Below are positions 23,433 through 36,140 of a stretch of 64,000 nucleotides of DNA, in pieces. The DNA comes from Asterella californica. Its lineage: Eukaryota > Streptophyta > Marchantiopsida > Marchantiales > Aytoniaceae. Every line of letters begins with the position of its first letter. Positions within the stretch are counted from its first letter, which is position 1. The notes below the pieces were generated by a model. That model made no database searches. It was not told where the DNA came from and saw only the letters and a program-made list of their open reading frames with translations. Made by a program: the position numbers and the translations under genes. Where the stretch lies: positions 1,845,501 through 1,909,500 of the forward strand of contig JAYKYS010000001.1 of the NCBI GenBank assembly GCA_036924285.1, given 5' to 3'.

Positions 23433-24667
23433 CCTTTCCCAACGTTTTTGTCCCATTATCTCTTGCTCTGATACACTGTTGGGTACTGTTGACGAAGATT
23501 CAAGAAAATTTCCCGGCGTTCCGTCGCCCTTCTCCAAAAACATATAATTGGAAAAAGAAAACTGCACTGTTGGGTAACAACCATTTTAGGTCTTTCTTTC
23601 TCCTCCTCTGACTGCATATCTCTGTAACCGTGTTAACCTCCACAGTCTTCACTAATGACGGCTCACTTGACGTGGTTCTAGAGAACAAAGGAGGTGGTTT
23701 GCTCTTACGTTCTTCCTCGTGCTGCGGATGTGGATTCGACGCATCTGAGTATTATGAAGAAGCTGATGACACACTTCCCTTCCTCCTCAAGGCGTTCGAC
23801 GTTTCTAGTGAGCTCACACAAACATGCCATACTTTATTGCCATCGCCACATGACGACAATAAAATGAAAATATTGTAGTATTGTCGTTTTCGGCTTTCAT
23901 GTCATATGCATTTTCAATATTTAGTCCCACGTCCCTCGGTATGTTCGCTTTCTCTCCTGTTCCGCAATTGCCTTACGCAGCACCTTGTTGAAACTTGACT
24001 CCAAAAATGAAAACATTACCATTTTCTCGAGTTTAATATGTTCGTAAACGGTTCTTCTTTCAAATACCATGATGTGTTTGCATGGCCTGAAACCTTCTCG
24101 GAATTCTGTAGGAGTGAAAAGGTTCAAACACATGTCCATTAAACTTATGTGAGAAGGCGAAGAGTTGGTCGAGATAGGGTCGATAGAGCATCCAGATGTG
24201 TAAGTCCTAATTTATTTCCGTAGAAGGTGACGATACACCAAATAACTGTATTGCTTAACAGTCCTAATTTACTGTGTGAAGTTCTAGTTTTGTGTTATTC
24301 ATTCGTTGCTCTTGGTAAAGCTTGCCTCTGCTCTATGGAGTAGAGCTATGAAACCGTACTGGACACGCTATTTCCCCCTTGGACTCGAGACTGATGTCGC
24401 TATCTGTCTTCACTCTCTAGACGAATGAATATCTCCTTTCTAAAAGGATGAATAAATATTTGCTCTTTAGGAATACCTTTTACTCTGGCCTATCTCACAA
24501 GTGAAATCTCGAGCACTGCTGTAACACTTTGAACATGTCAGTGTCACTCCAACTTGATGGGCATGACCACTTGGAGCAGCCTGCAGCAGTGATGCGCTTT
24601 CTAACTCAGGAGGACTGGACTACCAGCTGTATCAGAAGGGCCTGAGATTTCATACGAGATGAATGCA
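23433..24667. other. Intergenic; 3' flank of epimerase gene
   Basis: No supported gene. A 72-codon minus frame (24139-23921, true ATG) has no recognised motif. The part nearest 24668 is the likely 3' untranslated region of the minus-strand epimerase. A TTTATT at about 24210 (AATAAA on minus) could be its polyadenylation signal. Confidence 0.35.
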
Positions 24668-25973
24668 TCATGCATCCTTCTGATAGTAGTCCAAGTACCA
24701 CTCGACGAATCTCTTCAGTCCAGAGTAGAGATCTGTAGTGGGATTGTATCCTAGTTCGGCTCTGGCCAAGGACACATCCGCGTGGGTGAAGGGCACATCA
24801 CCATTCCGGGGCATCTGTATGTATTTCCTCTTAGCCTCCTTACCTAGGAGGTTCTCCAAAGTGTTCACCATGGTGGAGACTGTCACTGGAGTCGTGTTGC
24901 CCAGATTGAAGATACGCAGTTGGGCTGGCCCGTGTTTCTTGCCGCCACTTCCTGTACTTGGCTGGGCCGTGTCGAGGGAGGCCACACATCCTTGCACAAC
25001 ATCATCGATGTAGGTGAAGTCCCGAGCGAGATCAGCGTCGTCTGGACCTCGGAAAACAGTGATGAGGTTCTCTGCAAGAATGTCTCGAGTGAAGAAAAAA
25101 TAAGCCATATCTGGACGTCCCCATGGACCGTAGACCGTGAAAAACCGCAGTCCTGTGATGGAAAGCCCGTGGATGTGGTTGTATGTGTGCATGAACTCCT
25201 CTCCAGCTTTCTTGGTGGCTGCGTAGAGACTTGCTGGTTGATCGGTTCTGTCATCTTCTGAGAAGGGCAGTTTTGTGTTCAGGCCGTAAACAGAGCTAGA
25301 TGATGCCCAGATCAGTGCAGGTTGAGGATTACCTTTCACGCAAGCCTGCAAAATAGTGACCAGTCCAGCGATATTGCTGTGCACATAAGAATGTGGGTTC
25401 TCCAACGCATAGCGCACACCAGCCTGAGCCGCCAAATGCATTACGTGGGTGAAGGGAATGATCTGGAAGAGTTTCTCAAGCAGTGCAGCATCGTTTATAT
25501 CACCGTCTATGACGTAGATCCCCTCCTCCTCCAAAAGAGCTTGCCGTGCCCTCTTCAGCGATGGATCGTAGTAGTTGTTGAAATTATCGAGACCCACCAC
25601 TCCATCACCTCTTCTCTTCAATGCTAGTGCCACATGAGTTCCTATAAACCCGGCTGCTCCAGTGATCAAAATGAACTTGTCGCTCCCTTGGGACGGCAAA
25701 CATGACTTCAGTGCACGCTCCTCCCATCGATCCTGTCAACAGACAATATGCACATTGGTTTACTCACATGGTTTTAAGTGCTCCTAGAGATAAAGGTGTT
25801 CTATGGGTTCGACTAAGAAAACAGCTTGAAGCATTATCTAATGATTAGAGCTTATTTACTACCATGGATATGCGCAAATTCTCCATCTTCTGAAGACTTG
25901 AGGGCACCCGATCGAAACTGGATGTGGAGTATGGGATGCTCAGTGGGGACAGCATTGAGTTCGGAAAGCTCAT
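24668..25973 (-). CDS. GAE: UDP-glucuronate 4-epimerase (GAE family), two exons
   Basis: Interconverts UDP-glucuronate and UDP-galacturonate, the sugar donor for pectin. Exon 1 is 25973-25863 and exon 2 is 25732-24668; the 130-bp intron has a GT start and a TTGACAG end, and the frame is continuous, giving about 391 residues. An in-frame TGA lies upstream of ATG 25973. Exon 2 opens with the family word RWEERALKSCLP. It is an extended short-chain dehydrogenase: NAD-binding GAAGFIG near residues 62-68, ASSSSVYG near 180-187, and catalytic Tyr207-Lys211 (YAATK). Family members usually have 430-460 residues and an N-terminal membrane anchor; here exon 1 gives 37 Ser/Pro-rich residues with no hydrophobic segment. 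Either this isoform is soluble or another first exon exists. The epimerase domain is certain, the first exon less so. Confidence 0.93.
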
Positions 25974-27144
25974 AGAGTCAGCTTGTTCACTTCAAATTGT
26001 ACAGAAAGTTGGCAACTAACGCAGGAACCGAAGTGTGGCAAATCCTTTGATAATGCTGTAAATGAGCTCGATGATGAAATCACCGTTCCGATCCCTTCCT
26101 TGACACTGTCAGGCTATATAGATCCAGATCCTGGCCCAAGGTGCAAGAAGTGCAGTAAAGGGCAAAGGAGGAACCGATCTGGATGTCTCCAGCAGTCGAA
26201 GCACTGTATCAGTATTCTGTCCCGTTCAATTTATCGACAATTGCATCACCAATTCCTGACACATTGTCTTCGTTCCCGACAATTCTTCCATCCTTTCAGC
26301 AAATCTCCGCTTTCTCAAGAATCAAAAGAACGTGTGATCATAAAACTTCTGCCTAGCTACTTTAATTATCAGCAGATGGCTTGGGGTGGCGTGCATGGCC
26401 TGGTGCCTTCGATGACAGTGAAGTTGTGGTCTCCTCGGCCAAACGTTAGAGCTCTTCCAGTTTTAGTGCCGTCGCCATCTTACAGAGAGGGATAGCACTT
26501 ACACGTGCCAAGTAGGAAGTACCTCTAAACTGGCAGGGACTTCAGTGGGCTTCCGTCCGTCATGCAGTTTGAAGGCCGTGAAGCCTATGGGGAAACGGAT
26601 CTAATTGCGACGATTGATGCAGAGGATCGGTTGATTATGGCTACACTCGAATTCGAATCCGAGTGTAAATCGCGTGAAGCTAGACGCTAGGACGCGTTGT
26701 TCCAACTCCGTGCCGTTTTCATGGTCTAAGGTCTTATCAGACTCTCTTTCTTTCCCCAGACGTACGCCTTCTGCTGCTCTGACTTGCTTGATCTGTCGCG
26801 GGAGATCGCTCATGAGACTGGTGCTAACGTGTAGTTTCCGCCTCGGATCGGATCTGTACGACATCACTTTCCTGCCGTCTTTGGGTTAATTAGCTCTACT
26901 TTTCAAGCTCGCTACTCCGTCCTCCGTTTCTCCTCGTTCAGTTTGAATTAATTTGATGAGAGTAGATAGGTTCAAATTGAAGTTGGGATCTGGAAGTCGA
27001 ACGTAAACTTTTGCTGGAGGTTATAGTCCGGAGAGTTTGGATGAGGCCACCTTTGGGGAGTAGAAAATCTTGCAGGCTTCAAACTGAAAAGCACTTTCTG
27101 GAAACTGTGAATTTGAACGTTGAACAGTTGGCGCTGTGGCTCTG
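25974..27144. promoter_or_regulatory. Divergent intergenic region between epimerase and PIG-O genes
   Basis: The two genes start back to back, 1.17 kb apart, so both promoters and 5' leaders must lie here unless there are distant first exons. A 170-codon plus-strand open frame (25983-26495) has no known domain, overlaps the probable epimerase leader, and is not taken as a gene. I saw no convincing TATA box for either side. Confidence 0.5.
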
Positions 27145-30100
27145 ATGACTCTATCCTTGGCGAAGCGCTCCTTTAGCATATTTGTTTATCTGCTCATCCT
27201 CGATGGCGCGGCAATTTTCTTCTTTACCCGTGGATTTCTTCTTACAAGGACCGAGCTCGCTGTATTTAGTGACTGCTCGGACATTACGAACGGCTCCTCT
27301 TGCTTTGAGCAGACGACCAAATGTGAGTCCAAAGAACAGAATGCGAACGACCTGACTGAGGATACGCCGGCCTCTACATCCATCATCGGAGACCGAATGA
27401 CGTCAATTTCGGATGAAGGATTGAAGATCGAAGCGGCAAGAGCTTCGAAGCAACAAGTAACAAAACTGAATGGCCAGTGTTGGACTCGGCCGTCAATTAA
27501 AAAGGCTATTATTCTCATCATCGATGCTCTAAGGTGCGTGTCCCCTTCGGAGATCTCCAATTCTTAAGAAATGAGATGGCTTCTGCATAGACTATAGGCA
27601 ATCCGAATGCCGAATCGAATTCTTATTCGCTCGACTCGGCAGGGCCTCTACATAGGCAGCTACCATCTGTATACATACAATCCTCACGGGAGCTCTCATT
27701 AAGTAGAGATACGAGCTTCAGCTTAATGAAATACTTCTTCCTTGACACGGGCCAACAAACTGGGGAGGGGCGCCAGTCTGCAGTTTTGTGTTTCTGCAGA
27801 ATAGGCAAATCAGCGAGATTAAGTAGCCATGTTTTGCTCCCTATGGATTGCTAGTATTCAAAATCGTCGCTCCATGGCCATTCTGTCAATACTACGTGGT
27901 GTTCCCCGGTTGAGTCAGTTGAGCTAGTTCGGTGTTTTGATCTGCCTTCGCCTACCTATGCAGATTCGACTTTGTTGCACACAGTAGGAACTTCGACGGA
28001 GGTAAGAGAAGAAAGTCTCTGGTGAAGAGAAATTCCACTTTAAGCAGGAGGTTTCAGCGAGAAGAGAAGATCAGCCTAGGGGTTCGCGTGAAGTCTTCAT
28101 TGTTCTGATGCTTCAGTTCTCACATAGCTGAGTGTAGGTTTGATACTTGAATTTATGCTGTGGAAGATATTTGTGTGTTGCGTCTAAATTATTTCATTCT
28201 TTGCAGCACCTAAGCCGTGGATGGACAAACTCCCAGTAATACAGCGGCTGGTTGAAGAGGATAATTCCTCCGCTCGGATTTTCAAATTTGTCGCTGATCC
28301 CCCAACCACTACTCAACAAAGGCTCAAGGTAAGATCTCTTATGCTCTCGCCTACATCGATTATCTAACTTCTTCAGCATTTCCTTCGCTTTCCATGTATA
28401 TTGACTCGATGGACGGTTACCTAAATTGAACAACTGAGGCGCTTTTGCATGTTCTTGACCATTGTGAGCATGACGTGCATAGTTTTTTTGAGGGGCTTAC
28501 CCCTTTCTTCTTCTCTTTTCTTTTCTTTTCTTTTCTTTTCTTTTCTTTTCTTTTCTTTTCTTTGTATGCCACGGTGGGGGTTTTTCCCGCCTTCTCGTGC
28601 TATGTATTCTTTTCTTTTTATTGTGAGCACTTTGCGTGTTTTTAGGGCCTGACAACCGGTGGACTACCAACATTTATTGATATTGGCCACAGCTTTGGGG
28701 CTCCAGCGATCGTTGAAGACAATCTACTACTACAGGTTGGGATGTTCATTTGTATTCGTTGTACCTTGCACCAGTAAAATGGTTCTGCGTGTTTCCGCAA
28801 TGGTTCGCTTTCTCAAAGGTTATCAAATTCTAGAAAGAGATTTCCAAGTTCCTCGGATTCAGATTAAACGGAACAAACACCCTCAGACTGTTTCAAGGCT
28901 AGACAGACAATGGCATGTTTAACATACCACTCGTTCGGCACTTATTTCAGCTGCAGAGAACGGGAAAGAGGGTTGTGATGATGGGTGATGACACTTGGTT
29001 GCAGCTCTTCCCCACTCAGTTTGCTAAGGCTTATCCCTTTCCATCATTCAATGTTAAAGACCTTCACACTGTACGTGCATTCTCTATCATGGTCGGGGAT
29101 CCCAAACTTGACTTGCTGGTTGTGTGATTAGTGCTGAAGGTCCACAACACCATACGTTCTGTCACCGTGAGATCATCTTCTAAATACTTGCTAGCTAGTT
29201 TCTAGACCTCGTTTCCTGACGCATTTGACATCAACGGCATTAATAACTTGCACTCCGTCGAGTACATGTAATCTGTCTTGTTCCTCTATACCTGAGGGCT
29301 CTGTCGTCTAGGAACTGTGCTGTTAGCTAAACTTCTCGAGCACTCTGCCCTCAGGTAAACAGTTTCCGCTAAAACTTTACAGTCTTATCGTAGTATATTT
29401 TCCCTTCATTGTCCTGGCTATTACTTCTCCGGGTTCAGTTTTCAGGGGTTACCTTCAAGTGCATGTGGATAGTTGCATTGTGCTGCTATACGCATAGACC
29501 GTTAAATACCATGTACACCTAAAACAACCTTGTTGTTTTCTTAATACAGTAGATGAAGATATGTTCTGAAACGTAACATACCGATATTCACTACTAATTA
29601 AACACCCTATAATTAATTACTTTCGGAAGGCAACTAGAAATCTTACACTGGAACAACCTTTTGTCAGTTATGTACTTCATTAGACATTACACACGTGGAT
29701 ACTTTGAAGTACAGTTGGTTAGTCTCCGGTACTGTTACTAACCTTTATACCGGCATTATAAACCACACTGAGCGCAATTAGTGTATTATTATACCAGGAC
29801 ATTAGACTTAAGGACACTGCAGACTACCGTTCGTCGAGTATAAAGTTATAAGTCCACTGTTGTGATAACTTGTCAGAGTTGTATTACTATATCTGCGCAA
29901 TATCGCCCTAGAGACATGTTATCATTTCTTGCAACTTAATCTTCTCGATCATCCTAAACTTCTCCTGTCTTTTGTAGCTGTTGATCGTCGTAACCTGTTG
30001 AACTGTAACTATTGTCATGGGACTATTATAACTGCTAATATGCATCATCTTTTGGTTAGGAGTCTAGAGCTTCGAAAGCATACGCCGAGGATAGTACGAG

Positions 30101-33100
30101 ATGCGGTTGTAATCTTTTACTCATTGTGTGCTTTTCCAGGTGGACGACGGTGTAATACAAGAGCTCTTCCCTGCGCTGCATCGAAATGATTGGGACTTGT
30201 TGATCGGTCATTTTCTTGGCGTGGTACTTTTCCTATATACCAGGCATGATGCCTAACTGGCCTTGCTCTCATCTTCAAACTGGCACATATGGTTCCGAAG
30301 TTGGTCAAGTGTAGACTGTTACCTCAATCTTGGTTGTTCCCATTGCGTAGCGAATAGCATCGTCAAAGACTACATAAAAGTCATACTCCACCTCAGCATA
30401 TAAACTGGATTTAACTTTATTTACTTTTATCACTTGAAGAAGAGTGGGATTTCTGTTCTTGTTCAGCGAAGTAGACAGTCGCGTACGTCTTTGCAGTGCT
30501 CAGATCTGTCCTCAAGCCCACAGACCTTTGCCTTGTGAGCAGGATCATGTCGGTCACATCTTCGGCGTGGAATCTCCTCTCATGGTGGAAAAGCTACAGC
30601 AGTATAACAATGTCATTGAGGTAAGTTTAGACTGAAGGTGCCTGGTTAAGGTTAGGGCTTACTGAAGAACGTGCAGATTAATACATATTTTCTTCGATGG
30701 GAAGATTTTTTCGATCTAGTTTGATGGTATCATGTCAGCGGTGCACGTTTATCCTAACGAGAGTGTTGCAGTGCAGAATGTGGTGACGATTATGAGAAAT
30801 ATGTCAGAACCTGGTGGCTTGCTCGAAGATACCCTACTCATTGTCATGGGAGATCACGGTCAAACTCTGAATGGTGATCATGGCGGGGGAACACCCGAGG
30901 AGGTAATATTAGTTTTTCGTAACTTGCCTTCAGTTTGTCTAGTTCTTCAAGTCAAGGTAAAGCTGAACGTTTTATGCAGCGTAAGGTGCTCATATCATGC
31001 GGTCATATCACGGACATGGTTACTGAAGGGTTGCATCATTTCTAGTTCTTGTTAACAGCCACATTGTTATAGTTGATTGTCATTTGCAGTGGGAGTCTTA
31101 CAGTGCAGGTCTTTGGATAGTTCATATAAGTTTTCAAACGACTCGGCGTGTTCGGGGAACAGTTGGTCTTTTCTGGCAACTGTATATCACTTTGTGGTGC
31201 TTTCTTATTACTACTGGTTGACGTTTACCAGAGACAGTTCCGTTTGACTCCTGTACGCTCAAGTCTTGCAGGTGGAGACGGCACTTTTTGCTTTGAGTAT
31301 GCATCACCGTTCGAGCTCTTGTCTTGCTAAAGCGCTTAAATCTTCTTGTGACACTGTAAGCTACTGCCATAATGACAAGGTCCAAACACGGCTTTTATCT
31401 GGAACTGTTCATAGTTAAGTAAATTGAGATGAGAAGTTGTAGTTAGTTCGTTCACGTAACATTTCTCCCTCAGGCTCGTTTGGTTGGTTCCTTATGTATG
31501 TCACCTCGGATCTTACAAGGATTTCTTTCTCTGAGCGCCAGATTCGACAAGTCACTAACCAGTGGACGTATTATGTTTGACGTACAGGAAGATCCAGTTA
31601 TTGGTTGCATCAGCTCAATTCCTCAGGTTAGTCGCTATTGCGGTCAAGTCTTTTGCTGCCTGCCATAAGGATACCTCGATTATGATGGTTTGATATGGGA
31701 ACAACTTGGTCTTTAGCAAATTCCTTTCCGTGTTATACCATCATAATTACGTTCATTGTGGACAGTTTTCTGAGCCAAATTCTTGTACTCCTGGTTTACA
31801 GTTGGACTTCCCTACAACGCTGGCATCCTTCCTCGGTGTACCCTTCCCGTTTGGAAGGTATACTCCTCAATAAGAAAACTTTCTTGTGGGATACTTTGCT
31901 TTGACCGGAGGTTTACGTTCTAGGAACCATGCATCGTTTCGGAGAGAGACAGACAGAATTTCGTTTCCCGTGTGTGTTCAGTTTGTATCACTCTTTCAGG
32001 ACTAAGGTTAACTTACCCTGTTGTAGTGTGGGGCAAGTGAATGCAGAGCTGTTCGATCTTGTCGCGGAAGATCCTTGGTCTTCTACTACAAAGTCGGATG
32101 GGGATTCAGGATGTTCTGTGTCTCTACTAAAGAATTTGGAACGCTACAAAGAAGTGTTGTGTATAAACAGCTGGCAGGTATGCTCGTACAGTTGAAGCCG
32201 TGCCGTCACCTCTGAGCTTTCAGCCTGCACAGCGTGCATGCTCCAGTTGTTTATCATCTTACATCACGTCAATCTTTCATCGCTCCTTACGACTTTGATT
32301 TATATTATTTTAACCAAAAAGGACAAATGTATAGAGGAGCGGGCAGAGAAGTGACAGGTCGTATATCTGGAACAGGTGAAGAGATATTTTGAGGCATATT
32401 CTGCAGTTGCAATAAGTGGGTTTCCTCAACAAGATCTGGCGCGATTGGAAGATTTGTACTCCAGAGCACATGATTTTAATGTCACACGAACAGAATATAT
32501 CTGTCATTTGAGACTGACAATGGATGTAGAAACTAGGAAAGCAATGCTACAAGGAATGATAGAAAATGCTAAGGAGCAAGTTGAAGCCTATAGGGAGTAT
32601 TTGTCAGCTGCAGCTTCCCTTGCACGATCCCAATGGACTCAGTTTGGTCTGGAGTGGATGATTGTTGGGTTGTTGCTCTTATTTGCCTCTATCGCGGTTC
32701 GAGCTACTGCATTATATCGACTTTCTCAGATTGGTCAAAATAGGTGGGAAATGAGATTTTTTCCTATCAGGCCGGTACTCATAAACAGCTTAGGTTCGGG
32801 CTATCCGATTGTGATGTTGGTTGTCCTACATCCGCTGTTTGTGGGAACTCCCTTTCACTCCGCGATGAACTATATTCAGGGAAATCTTAGCGTTGTGATT
32901 CTTGGTGTTACTGTAGCAGCCTCTGTTATAGCATACTTTACATCGTCTCCGAGGTCTTCTTTGGAGAAAGGAGTGAAATTCTCCTCAACCGACGAAGATG
33001 GGAAAACGAAGCGCAGAAAGTGGCCGACAACTAGCCGAATGGATCTGAGGAGTGTAGCAACTACTCTGTTTGTAGTTCTCCATGCTTTGAGCTTATTTTC

Positions 33101-35496
33101 AAATAGTTATATAGGTAAGCACTCCATCTCCTCTTTTGTCTTTCAAGTTGGTTGTTTTTGTGTAAGATTAGGTGAAAAACAGAATGAGAACCCTAGAAAC
33201 TGTCACACCCGAGTTACCTTTTGTTGATTGTACAGTGGCAGAAGGAGTGGTTATAAATTTTTTGATGGCCTCTTCGGGCATAATCTACCTACGGTATGCC
33301 ATCAAGGCCCGTTCAAAGATTGTCCAGGTGAGAGTGAACAGGGTATCGTTGCTCAATATCTTCAAAAGAAGTTGTTAGGAACCAGCAGGCTCATATCTGT
33401 GTAGAGCAGTCGGCAGGGACTTCTTTTAACAAACTCATTTTGTGTGAAGACAAAAGCTCATCCTTCTGTTGGAGTGAGTAGGCTTAAGAAAGAAAAGCGG
33501 TGAGGTGCACTGCAATGATTTCTAAGTTGGACCAAAGTTCTGCACTCTGATCAATGAGTACTTTTACAGGCTGTTTGTTTCTTGGGGCTCGTCTGGGTTG
33601 TTCCCCGGACACATACTCTAGCCCTGTTGAAGGGCCTAAAAGGGGTCGAGAGTCCAAGTTTCTTCAAGAATTTATTGGAGTCAACTACCCGCGACAAGGT
33701 TTCGCTGCTTCAGTTGATGTTGACCTGTACAACCGTAGTATTTCCTCTTGTTGTACTTACATGGCTGATTAGATGGAAAGTGAGAAAGACTCAGCTTTGT
33801 GCTGGAAGACTATGGAGGAGTGTATGCAGCGGGGTATGTATCAGCTGTTTCTTGATAGGTTTATACTGGATAATTATGGATCTCACAAGCAGCGAGCTCA
33901 TTTCTGTTCCCGAGGATGTGATCCGGTTTCTACGTTTGGATATCCCGCGGACCATCTACATCATTAGCTGTATAGTTATTGTAGCAGCAACCATCAACAG
34001 CTGGAGGATCCCGGGACTAGAAATTGCTGGTCGAGCAGAGCTCTTGATACGCAACGGGGCTGCTGTTATAGCTGGATTAAGCGGAACAATTATAATTTTG
34101 ATGGGAAGAAGAGGCCCACTAATTTCGATGCTGGCTATTCTGGAAGGTAGGGTTAAATCTTGATTGTTGATATTGCAGTACCGCATACTTGAAAAAGTTT
34201 TAGGGTCCTTCTGAAGTTCTCTTCAGTGAATGTACAACAGAGAACACTGGATGACCACCCTCTACATGCTCACATTCATTGTCTGTCTCTCTTTGTCAGT
34301 GTGGTGTTTTCTTGAGCTTCAAGATCTCACAAGCTCCAGTAGATCGACTGAGTTGACCGAGGCTGCTAAGAAGAGGAAAGAGGTAGAGCTCATAATGCCG
34401 TCATTCGGAGCAACCGCTGATTGGAGTTTGATCGCCTCACAAGTATTCTTTTCAACGGGGCACAGGTTTGTTGAAATTGCCAGCAGTTCTTCATCCCAAA
34501 TTGTTACAGGTTGCTAGAGGTTCCGTCTGCGAGTCAACCTGGGAAATTAGTTTCGGAGTTCTTCTGTCTGACCGTTGGATTGCTGTCGATTGGCCAGTTG
34601 TGCGTTTGACGGCCTCCACTTCTCCGCTGCATTCGTCGGGTAAGTGGGTCCTTCATCCCCGTCATACGTGGTCTTAGGACTCGCGAGTGTCCAGGGGGGC
34701 AGAAATTCTTGAAGTCGCATTTTCCTGTCTTCCTTTATCTTCTGCGTTCTCATGCTAACTGTGCTTGTCCAGATTCGATGACTTCGGCTTTTACCAGCAG
34801 GGCATACTTCTAGCGATCGAGACATTTGGTGCCTCGCATATGCTTCCTATCTTTGGACTTCCACTCGTACTGCTGGGACAGAGACGTACTGGGTCCCAAG
34901 GGCCAGCTGATGACAAGCCCGTCGTTATACAAGTAACTAAGGTAATTGCATCAGTTAGCTCGTGGGCATTGCCGGCCTTAAAATATTTCTTTTATGCATA
35001 CCGACGGTGATGTAGCATGACTGTTAGATGCCTCAGTGATTTATGTTCGGTGGCTATCTTAACGCGACGGGGAAGTTATTTTAGTGTGTTCGAGTTCGTC
35101 AGGCCAACCTTAGTTTTCTTTTTAACACATCAGTTGTATTTATTCAGGGTTACTTGTCTTTTGGTATAATTCGGGCGATTATTGTAACTGTTACAACTGC
35201 CAGCGTTTGTATACAGAGACGGCATTTGATGGTATGCTTTCTGTTCCTCGAGTACCATAATTTGGGAAATACTTGGCTTTGCCTACTTTCTGTTCCTAGT
35301 CGGAGCCCCAGAATGGTTTTTGATACAGCTTCAGTCCACTAACGTTTTCTACCATATTCTTTGTGTATAGGTCTGGAGTATCTTCGCACCCAAGTTCGTC
35401 TTCGATGCTTTGGGTTTCCTGGTTGTTGATGTACTCGTTATTCTAGCCACGTCAATGTTTTTTCTTTTTCCAAAAGGGAAGTTGCACAATTCGTAA
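27145..35496 (+). CDS. PIGO: GPI ethanolamine phosphate transferase 3 (PIG-O/GPI13), 19 exons
   Basis: Adds phosphoethanolamine to the third mannose of the GPI anchor in the ER membrane. Exons: 27145-27533, 27964-28001, 28207-28328, 28646-28735, 28951-29070, 30140-30223, 30543-30620, 30777-30902, 31090-about 31149, 31474-31626, 31802-31857, 32027-32177, 32376-33114, 33236-33327, 33570-34146, about 34243-34465, 34773-34941, 35148-35231, 35371-35496. The frame stays open, giving about 1158 residues (human PIG-O about 1090). An N-terminal anchor ([17 protein letters not shown]) is followed by a lumenal alkaline-phosphatase-like domain: Asp127 in IDALRF, nucleophile region PTTT near 175-178, GDDTW 225-229, DHVGH 282-286, GDHG 332-335. 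From exon 13 on there are many membrane helices. The start is ATG 27145; an in-phase GTG just upstream is not used. The exon 9 donor and exon 16 acceptor are the least certain joins. Confidence 0.93.
28512..28563. repeat. (TTTTC)n microsatellite in PIG-O intron 3
   Basis: About ten tandem TTTTC units within intron 3 (28329-28645). It generates spurious open frames on both strands. Likely length-polymorphic. Confidence 0.95.
29071..30139 (+). other. PIG-O intron 5, unusually long
   Basis: 1069 bp between exons 5 and 6, whereas most introns of this gene are about 80-430 bp. No coding sequence was seen. An inserted repeat is possible but I could not define its ends. Confidence 0.6.
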
Positions 35497-36140
35497 GGTC
35501 AAATTATCCGATACGTTGTTTCTATACTGGAAAAGCTGAACCAAGCCTTCGCCTGAATATCCACACTGCCAAGATGGGACACGAGAACATTATTAGGAAA
35601 TGGTAAGGGCTTATTTCCAAGGTTGCAGGTGCCAGCCCAAGTTTCTACACTGAAGTCTTCGCACTTACCTTCGAGAGAAATTTTTCACGGCTTATAGAAG
35701 AAGTTTTGTGTGTTTGGATGAAAATTTTCACGGTCGTATAATCGATGGAGGCACATTACGCAGTTTGTTTACCTCTGCTGTTTCTGACAGGCCCTGAACT
35801 CTACGAAGCCACAGAATCTGAAAGATAACTACAAAGGAAAAGGTAGATGCAGATTCTATCAAGGAGATCTCACCAGGAAAAGTGGAATATGGAAAATCGT
35901 TTCACAGGAGCACGTCACATTTCAGGTGAACTAAATCTTGTCAGCACTAAGCAGCTAATGGACTCACATGCGGACATGGTAAGCAACGACCGCTGACTCA
36001 TAGGTACGGGAGTGTGTTAAGAGTTACCCACAAAAAGAAGGTTGGTCGGCGAGTTGTGGAAGATAAGAGTTCTTACCCTCTCCTCGGGTAACAAGATGAC
36101 ACCGTTCTGAACTGAATAAACAACTGAACTTTCGAACGTT
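35497..36140 (+). other. Probable PIG-O 3' untranslated region
   Basis: Follows the TAA stop. An AATAAA at 36115-36120 is a plausible polyadenylation signal. No other gene is visible here. Confidence 0.4.

Noticed and set aside
24738..25627. Long plus-strand open frames (91-113 codons) opposite the epimerase
   Set aside because: They are antisense shadows of a strongly conserved coding exon and have no motifs of their own.
25983..26495. 170-codon plus-strand frame between the epimerase and PIG-O
   Set aside because: No recognisable domain and odd composition. It overlaps the likely leader of the minus-strand gene, so evidence is insufficient to call it.
28421..28652. Lys/Arg- or Phe-rich frames over the TTTTC repeat
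   Set aside because: Microsatellite artefacts inside a PIG-O intron.
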